10,676 nt of DNA from an uncultured Lachnospiraceae bacterium. GTDB lineage: Bacteria; Bacillota; Clostridia; Lachnospirales; Lachnospiraceae. The translations under genes and the position numbers were made by a program. The notes under the pieces are model-generated. The model worked only from the letters and a program-made list of their open reading frames with translations. It made no database searches and was not told where the DNA came from. The stretch spans positions 1 to 10,676 of the forward strand of contig CACZRA010000110.1 of NCBI GenBank assembly GCA_902783395.1, in the 5' to 3' direction. Shown in pieces: positions 6,786-10,676 of this stretch. Position 1 is the first letter of the stretch. The number at the start of each line of letters is the position of its first letter.

Positions 6786-6895
6786 GGCCTCGTGACTCCC
6801 GCACTGCGTAAACGCACTTTCTTAGTGCAATAGTAACGAGATAACTTCGAGCAACAAACTATATCATGGCCCGAGAGCCATCATGTATGTATCCG

Positions 6896-8290
6896 CTACA
6901 TATAAGGCTTGATCCACTTCTCGTACCCGATCGGCACCGACGTATACTGAAGCAGATATCCTCCGTCCTCCTCATCCATGATCTTACAGTAAAGATCTCC
7001 CCCGGCATCTATCTCGATATTATCCATCACAGAAAGCGATGCGTCAGTCTCGATGACCGCCATATCATTCGCAACAGCCTTTATCCCGCCGTACATCGTC
7101 CCCTCCAGCCTGTGCTTCCCGTCAAGCCTGTAAAAGCACACGGGAACCGGCTTCTTAAGCTCTAACGGCTTGGCTGCGCCCATATTCACATGGATGTTGT
7201 ACGGCTCCCCGATACCGGTCACAAGATACAGTACAAGCTCCTTGCTCGCTCCCTTCGGATACACCTTCATCTCCTTGGCGATCTCAAGCTCTGAAGTCAC
7301 GGAAGCCCTCGTATCCGGCGAAATGAGTATCTGCCCGCCTACCGTATAGCTCTCTATCCTTCCGCAGAGATTTACCGCCGCTCCGACCACTCCGTACTTG
7401 GTACGCTTCTCAGAGCCGATATTTCCTACTATCACCTCTCCCGTATGGATGCCTATACCCATCTCAAGAGCGGAATAACCCCTTTCCTCATTCCAGTCGT
7501 TTATCTTCTTCATGGAGGCCTCCATCTGGAGAGCCGCTGCCACCGCCTTTGACGCATGATCCTCATAAGAAAGAGGAGCTCCGAATATGGCAAGTATCCC
7601 GTCGCCTATGAATTCGATTATGGTACCGCCGTTGCTCTGTATCGCATCCGTCATGGTCTCGAGATAGTGGTTCAGCAGGGAGATAAGATCCGACGGATCC
7701 ATCCTCTCGCTCAAAGCCGTAAAGCCTCTGAGATCGCTCATCATTATGGTAAGGCTCTGCTTCTTTCCGCCGAGCTCAAGTCCCTTCGGAGTGTCCAGAA
7801 GCTGACGTACTATCTCATCCGAAAGAAACCGTCCGAAGGTCTCGCTGAGGAGCTTGTTGCGCAGCTCCAGCTTTTTGTTCAGCATCTTTATCCTCTGCAT
7901 GGATTTCACCGCATCACGAAGCTCGACCACCTCACTCATATCCGAGAATAAAACTATGATCCCGGTCCTCTTTCCCCCGTCGGTATAGAAGGACGTGAGC
8001 ATCCTAAGTACATATGTCTTTCCGTTTGAGGTGTAATTGACTATCGCATCATGAGGATCCTGTCTGTCGTATATACTGTCCAGTACAGCCTGCGCAAAAT
8101 CGTCGTTTTCAGGATTCTCAAAGAAGTTTGAAGCAAAGCTCTTTCCGATGAGCTGCTCCTCCGGCATACCCAGTATCCTTATGGCTGTATCATTTGCGTA
8201 GTTTACTATCCCGTTAAAGGTGATGGACAGTATCCCGTCATTAATGTTCGAAAGGATCTTCTTTCGCATCATCTCAGCTGAATCACTCAT
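6896..8290 (-). CDS. PAS - class III nucleotide cyclase - PilZ-like C-terminal domain
   Basis: This 464-residue soluble protein has a PAS domain at about 8-125 (ILSNINDGILSITFNG, then YANDTAIRILG and GIIVLFSDMSE), a coiled-coil linker with the FLSDEIVRQLL segment (125-172), and a class III cyclase homology domain at 178-360. The two metal aspartates are present: D186 in MMSDLRGFT and D230 in FIGDGILAIFG. The transition-state pair is N307 and R311 in VNLCGRIES. Base-selecting positions are E226 (two before IGD, usually Lys in adenylate cyclases) and G300 (after KY, usually Asp or Thr). Residues 375-464 form a beta-rich tail resembling the PilZ-like barrel seen in related cyclases. The enzyme makes cAMP or cGMP from the triphosphate. 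A ribosome site AGAGGAGAG (8309-8301) precedes the start, 17 bases after the isomerase-like gene, so they are probably one operon. The PAS ligand is unknown. Confidence 0.9.
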   Translation of the reverse strand: MSDSAEMMRKKILSNINDGILSITFNGIVNYANDTAIRILGMPEEQLIGKSFASNFFENPENDDFAQAVLDSIYDRQDPHDAIVNYTSNGKTYVLRMLTSFYTDGGKRTGIIVLFSDMSEVVELRDAVKSMQRIKMLNKKLELRNKLLSETFGRFLSDEIVRQLLDTPKGLELGGKKQSLTIMMSDLRGFTALSERMDPSDLISLLNHYLETMTDAIQSNGGTIIEFIGDGILAIFGAPLSYEDHASKAVAAALQMEASMKKINDWNEERGYSALEMGIGIHTGEVIVGNIGSEKRTKYGVVGAAVNLCGRIESYTVGGQILISPDTRASVTSELEIAKEMKVYPKGASKELVLYLVTGIGEPYNIHVNMGAAKPLELKKPVPVCFYRLDGKHRLEGTMYGGIKAVANDMAVIETDASLSVMDNIEIDAGGDLYCKIMDEEDGGYLLQYTSVPIGYEKWIKPYM

Positions 8291-8307
8291 AATAGAAACC
8301 CTCTCCT

Positions 8308-9105
8308 CTATTTCAGTCCGAAATAGCCGTTCTCCCGCAAAAACCTTACGGCACGTCCGGCAGTGACAAAACCGTTGACCTCAAGGGTCATATAGGTCTT
8401 CCTGTCAAGCGCACGCCACAGCTCATCTACCTCATCCCAGTCCACGGCCCCCTCTCCGAGCGGTAAATGATCATCATATATCCCGAGATTGTCGGATATA
8501 TGAAAATAACCGATCCACTCTCCGAGCTCCTCGAACCACTGCTTTATCGGCATATTGGAATAGTTGGCGTGGCCTATATCGAGACACACCCCGATCCTCG
8601 GATCATTGATCCGCTTCATCAGGGTGCTTATCGGTCCCGCGTCTATGTCGGGACTGTTCTCTATAAAGATATTTACATCAAATTCCTCTGCGATCTCCTG
8701 ATAAAACTCCGCGCATCTCGCATTGAGTACATCAAGATATATCCCTCTGAGGAACGGGAAACAGCTTGAATGAAAGACGACGTTCTTCGCACCTATAAGG
8801 TTGGCAGTCGCGCAGCTGTGCCTGCATCTTTCGCGCGAGAGAGCCCTGAACGCCGGATCGGAGCTCGCCGGATTTACATCCATGAAAAATCCGTGAATGG
8901 AAGTGGTGCGCCCGCATTCCCTGTACCATTTTGCGTACTCTTCAAATAACCCGCTCTCAATGAGAGCGGGTGGTAATGAGAAATCCAGTGCTTCGTAACT
9001 GAGATCCTCGCTTTCGGCAAGTATCTCCCATTCTTCACGGAATTCGTAATGCGGCTGTACCTGCAGTACAGTCTTTCTTTCGTCGATCGACCTGATTTCA
9101 GTCAT
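8308..9105 (-). CDS. Sugar phosphate isomerase/epimerase-like TIM-barrel protein (AP endonuclease 2 / xylose isomerase-like superfamily)
   Basis: This is a 265-residue cytoplasmic protein. Strand-end motifs fit the metal-dependent xylose isomerase-like TIM barrel: H71 in SIHGFFMDV, H112 in VVFHSS, E149 in IFIENS, D176 and H179 in CLDIGHAN, H202 in YFHISDN, a DDHLPLGEG turn (211-219) and E242 in TLEV. These are the usual divalent-metal ligands and look intact, so it is probably an active isomerase, epimerase or related lyase; the substrate is not readable. The start (9105) overlaps the end of the cyclic-nucleotide-binding gene by eight bases (ATGACTGA), implying translational coupling. Its place between a cyclic-nucleotide receptor and a cyclase is odd for a metabolic enzyme and may mean that the operon controls carbohydrate use. 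A perfect hairpin lies within its 5' third. Confidence 0.82.
   Translation of the reverse strand: MTEIRSIDERKTVLQVQPHYEFREEWEILAESEDLSYEALDFSLPPALIESGLFEEYAKWYRECGRTTSIHGFFMDVNPASSDPAFRALSRERCRHSCATANLIGAKNVVFHSSCFPFLRGIYLDVLNARCAEFYQEIAEEFDVNIFIENSPDIDAGPISTLMKRINDPRIGVCLDIGHANYSNMPIKQWFEELGEWIGYFHISDNLGIYDDHLPLGEGAVDWDEVDELWRALDRKTYMTLEVNGFVTAGRAVRFLRENGYFGLK
8949..8971. repeat. Perfect 10 bp inverted repeat inside the TIM-barrel gene
   Basis: ACCCGCTCTC, AAT, GAGAGCGGGT on the plus strand: ten complementary pairs around a three-base centre, covering codons for residues near 45-52. On the coding strand it is followed by TTATTTG, only a weak T-rich run. It sits about 135 bases after the gene start. 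It may be coincidental, or an internal attenuation or mRNA-processing site. Confidence 0.7.
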
Positions 9106-10072
9106 AAAAAAATGCCTGGTAATTTTCGGCTTCCTTCTTAAGCTCTTCGCTTACAGTGCCGTTTGCCTCAGCATCGGATACCCTGTAAACGAGCTTACAG
9201 GCTGTCATGTATTCCTTGGTGAGACGTCTCAGCCTGTGTGAAAGATGTGCCAGGATCATCTCTATCTTGACAGGGTTCTCCCTGAAAAGCTCATTAAGAT
9301 CCTTTTCGTATATGACCTCGATACTCGTGTTGTCACTCATAACTACCGCGGTACCGCTTCTCTTGCTGTTCTCGACCATTCCGAGCTCGCCGAAGAACTG
9401 GTTGGGCTGGAGAGTCGTAAGGAGCTTCTCATCGGGAAGTCCGTATGCCTTGTAGATACCTACGGAACCCGAATGAACGTCGTACATACAGTCTCCCTTT
9501 TCGCCTTCCCTGAAGAGGATGGTTCCCTTTGAATAACCCTCGACATTAGTCGTAAAACCGTCGGCATGTCCCGTCCGATCAAGCTTTCTAATGGTCTCAG
9601 CGCTGAGCCGGTCCGCATTCCTGCTTGACTTGTATACGGAAGCGAACTTCTTGATGCGCTCAATAAGGCTCTTGCTCCTCTCCGGCTTCTCTTCTCCGAG
9701 ATGAAGCTCCTCTATGGTAGCGCATACATCGCTGTAATCATCGGTAAGCTCACGAAGACGTCCGCCAAGATGCTTCATTATGTCCATTACCTTATCCGGC
9801 TGAGACTTGAAATACTCACTTACCTCTCCGGACTGGATCTCAACAGCCTTTACATCAGCCAATGCCACAGCCGTAGCGCTGCGGGGATAAGCTTCTATAA
9901 CGGCCATCTCGCCGAGAAACTGATCTGCGGAAAGCTCCGTAAGAAGCTGCTCACCAGCCTCACCGTAGCTTGCGTAGACCCCTACGACACCGTCAACGAT
10001 CTGAAAAAGGCTTTCGCCCCTGTCTCCCTCGCGAAAAATAACATCGCCCTTCTTGAACTGCTTTTCCGTCAT
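9098..10072 (-). CDS. Tandem cyclic-nucleotide-binding-domain protein without DNA-binding domain
   Basis: This 324-residue soluble protein has two CNB (CAP_ED) domains, at about 1-110 and 175-285. Each has a phosphate-binding cassette with the key Glu and Arg: FLGE55 with PR64SAT in the first, FFGE229 with KR238SGT in the second. Each also has the upstream KGDVIFREGD / KGTILFREGE strand and a C-terminal helix (GGRLRELT, SHRLRRLT). There is no helix-turn-helix, kinase or channel segment. The layout recalls a PKA regulatory subunit rather than CRP, so it should bind cAMP or cGMP and pass the signal by protein contact. Chosen start: the ATG at 10072, seven to eight bases after AAAGGTGG. The frame is open to 10138, but the ATG at 10078 is too close to that site and the extension lies in the leader. 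The gene is first in its operon and overlaps the next gene by eight bases. Confidence 0.85.
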   Translation of the reverse strand: MTEKQFKKGDVIFREGDRGESLFQIVDGVVGVYASYGEAGEQLLTELSADQFLGEMAVIEAYPRSATAVALADVKAVEIQSGEVSEYFKSQPDKVMDIMKHLGGRLRELTDDYSDVCATIEELHLGEEKPERSKSLIERIKKFASVYKSSRNADRLSAETIRKLDRTGHADGFTTNVEGYSKGTILFREGEKGDCMYDVHSGSVGIYKAYGLPDEKLLTTLQPNQFFGELGMVENSKRSGTAVVMSDNTSIEVIYEKDLNELFRENPVKIEMILAHLSHRLRRLTKEYMTACKLVYRVSDAEANGTVSEELKKEAENYQAFFYD

Positions 10073-10080
10073 GAACATAC

Positions 10081-10087
10081 CCACCTT
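10081..10087 (-). promoter_or_regulatory. Ribosome binding site deciding the start of the CNB-domain gene
   Basis: AAGGTGG on the minus strand (10087-10081) lies eight bases before the ATG at 10072. Only two bases separate it from the alternative ATG at 10078. It therefore favours the shorter product starting MTEKQFKKGD. Confidence 0.65.
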
Positions 10088-10106
10088 TCGAAATAAAATG
10101 AAGTCA

Positions 10107-10120
10107 GATGCCGAAGCATC
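10107..10120 (-). promoter_or_regulatory. UUCG tetraloop hairpin in the operon leader
   Basis: GATGC-TTCG-GCATC on the minus strand is a five-pair stem capped by the very stable UUCG loop. It lies about 20 bases after the predicted transcription start and 20 bases before the ribosome site. It may stabilise the 5' end of the message. The run of T that follows is broken, so a terminator is unlikely. Confidence 0.6.
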
Positions 10121-10146
10121 CATCCGGGTGCTCCGCATACCATTTA

Positions 10147-10175
10147 ATGATACTCTATCATCCTTGATTTTTCAA
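10147..10175 (-). promoter_or_regulatory. Sigma-A promoter for the CNB - TIM barrel - cyclase operon
   Basis: On the minus strand TTGAAA (10175-10170), 17 bases, TATCAT (10152-10147): one mismatch from consensus in each box with ideal spacing. Transcription should start near 10140, giving a leader of about 68 bases with the UUCG hairpin and the AAGGTGG site. The -35 box overlaps the last codons of the coding-like relic upstream. Confidence 0.65.
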
Positions 10176-10295
10176 TAGGATTTGAAGATCATCCATATCC
10201 TGTACCTTTGAAAGATAATCCAGATATTCCTCGAGCGGCACGATCCGCCCCTCATTGTCACAGAGGAAGAGAATGAAATCCACGAACAGATGGTG
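10158..10295 (-). pseudogene. Coding-like relic, 45 codons plus stop, no plausible start
   Basis: On the minus strand the frame from 10295 to the stop at 10158 reads as convincing protein: FVDFILFLCDNEGRIVPLEE followed by a YLDYLSKV segment. It is in the same frame as the AAA+ gene just upstream but separated from it by two stops (TAA at 10316 and TGA at 10298). There is no ATG and no ribosome site near its beginning. It may be the tail of a broken gene, or the lost C-terminus of a longer ancestor of the AAA+ gene. I do not recognise the family, and chance cannot be excluded at this length. Confidence 0.35.
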
Positions 10296-10313
10296 TCAAT
10301 TACTTCTGGCACT

Positions 10314-10676
10314 TTAAATCAGGTATGCGTACTTCCCGAGCGTATCGGAGGTAAAGCCTACCGCGCTCTCCTTCTCCTTTTCCTGCATTATGGCCCGTAC
10401 CAGATGCTTCATCTCAAGCTTCCCGTCAACCGCTGCCAGAGAACAGGCATTGAGGAACACCGTCTTTATCACGCTTCCGGTAAAGGTATCAAACTGGGAG
10501 GCAAGATAGTCCGTGTCTATCTCCTCATGAGGGACCATCCCTCCGTTCAGACAGCCGAGCCATATCGCCCTTCTCATTTCCTCATCCGGATTCTCAAAAT
10601 GCGCCACGAACCTTATCCGGCGCATGAAGGCAGGATCAATATTACCCTTTATATTGGTAGCCATTATGATGATACC
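10314..10676 (-). CDS. AAA+ ATPase, C-terminal part (N-terminus beyond window)
   Basis: 121 codons are visible, open to the window edge; the Walker A and B motifs would lie outside. The visible part begins in the sensor 1 strand (GIIIMATN). It continues with the IDPAFMRRIRF segment, whose double arginine is the arginine-finger region of classical AAA ATPases, then the small helical lid domain with the DYLASQFDTFTGSVIKTVFLN segment, which resembles the AAA lid pattern including sensor 2-like sequence, and a short tail ending KYAYLI. AAA+ proteins use ATP to remodel partner proteins or complexes; the partner is not evident. An internal ATG at 10664 is not the true start because homology continues upstream of it. 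No clear terminator follows; the downstream operon has its own promoter. Confidence 0.85.
   Translation of the reverse strand, partial: GIIIMATNIKGNIDPAFMRRIRFVAHFENPDEEMRRAIWLGCLNGGMVPHEEIDTDYLASQFDTFTGSVIKTVFLNACSLAAVDGKLEMKHLVRAIMQEKEKESAVGFTSDTLGKYAYLI

Larger units (their letters stand above)
6649..6879 (+). ncRNA. Candidate structured RNA or MITE-like palindromic element, about 230 bases, class not recognised
   Basis: The two ends are complementary with no bulges over 47 positions (6649-6695 against 6833-6879, pair sum 13528), about 35 of them paired. This includes a 16 bp run (6662-6677 with 6851-6866) with one G-U pair. The rod continues as ATTGCACT (6699-6706) with AGTGCAAT (6824-6831), and GAAAGTGC (6708-6715) with GCACTTTC (6814-6821). 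A short helix GAGG/CCTC (6726-6729, 6788-6791) closes two adjacent hairpins, 6730-6753 (11 bp inverted repeat) and 6755-6785, separated by one base. Tandem GA/GA mismatches occur at 6654/6873, 6678/6849, 6689/6838 and 6764/6776. Sheared G-A pairs would form only in plus-strand RNA; the minus strand would show UC/UC. I see no convincing own promoter or U-tract terminator. Alternatives are a leader of the BMP gene on the minus strand, or a non-autonomous mobile repeat with long terminal inverted repeats. Confidence 0.6.

Noticed and set aside
6627..6833. Plus-strand open frame of 68 codons across the structured element
   Set aside because: The open frame is explained by the palindromic repeats; it has no ribosome site and low protein character. 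Small annotated proteins of this kind would be artefacts of the element.
6649..6879. 6S RNA, T-box leader or common riboswitch
   Set aside because: There is no T-box GGTGG/ACC core, no 6S-like large central bubble at mid-rod, no terminator-antiterminator pair and no recognised aptamer core.
6642..6887. TGTA on both sides of the element as a target-site duplication
   Set aside because: Four bases at unequal distances (6642-6645 and 6884-6887) are too short and misplaced to support transposition.
10073..10138. Longer start for the CNB-domain protein
   Set aside because: It lies in the predicted leader over the UUCG hairpin, and the ribosome site AAGGTGG fits the ATG at 10072.
1..10676. CRISPR array, tRNA, rRNA, insertion sequence or prophage genes
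   Set aside because: There are no direct-repeat arrays, cloverleaf structures, transposase or phage proteins visible on either strand.

Overview
The window looks like chromosomal DNA of an anaerobic Bacillota (Firmicutes), most likely a Lachnospiraceae-type clostridium. The grounds are moderate GC content, AGGAGG-type ribosome sites, sigma-A-like promoters, and protein families with a clostridial flavour: RsbU/SpoIIE-type phosphatases with DVSDKG and GHEHPA signatures, and a cytoplasmic BMP-domain protein with a ParB-like front end. The genus cannot be named from sequence alone.

Layout. A partial GNAT acetyltransferase (1-667, minus) is divergent from a polytopic membrane SpoIIE/PP2C phosphatase (800-2335, plus). 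That gene runs tail to tail, with a 26 bp overlap, into a second membrane-anchored SpoIIE phosphatase (2310-4028, minus). The second phosphatase is the last gene of a tight minus-strand set: BMP/ParB-like fusion protein (6611-4707), calcineurin-type phosphoesterase (4710-4051, ATGA overlap), phosphatase. Upstream lies another tight minus-strand set: tandem cyclic-nucleotide-binding protein (10072-9098), TIM-barrel isomerase/epimerase-like protein (9105-8308, 8 bp overlap), PAS-class III nucleotide cyclase-PilZ-like protein (8290-6896). A good sigma-A promoter precedes this set. A partial AAA+ ATPase (minus) runs off the right edge, and a short coding-like relic lies between it and that promoter.

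Two things stand out. First, the 284 bp between the cyclase and the BMP gene hold a self-complementary element of about 230 bp (6649-6879). It can fold as a long rod ending in two hairpins with identical ACATGGATGT tips. Four tandem GA/GA mismatches in its helices favour a folded RNA read from the plus strand, opposite to both neighbours. I do not recognise it as a known RNA class; a MITE-like mobile repeat is the main alternative.

Second, the genes suggest a local second-messenger and phosphatase signalling locus: a cyclase, a two-domain cyclic-nucleotide receptor without a DNA-binding domain, a possible phosphodiesterase, a cytoplasmic ligand-binding protein and two PP2C phosphatases with different membrane sensors. 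Base-recognition residues in the cyclase resemble guanylate rather than adenylate cyclases. No sigma factor, anti-sigma factor or STAS protein is visible here, so the phosphatase targets must lie elsewhere.
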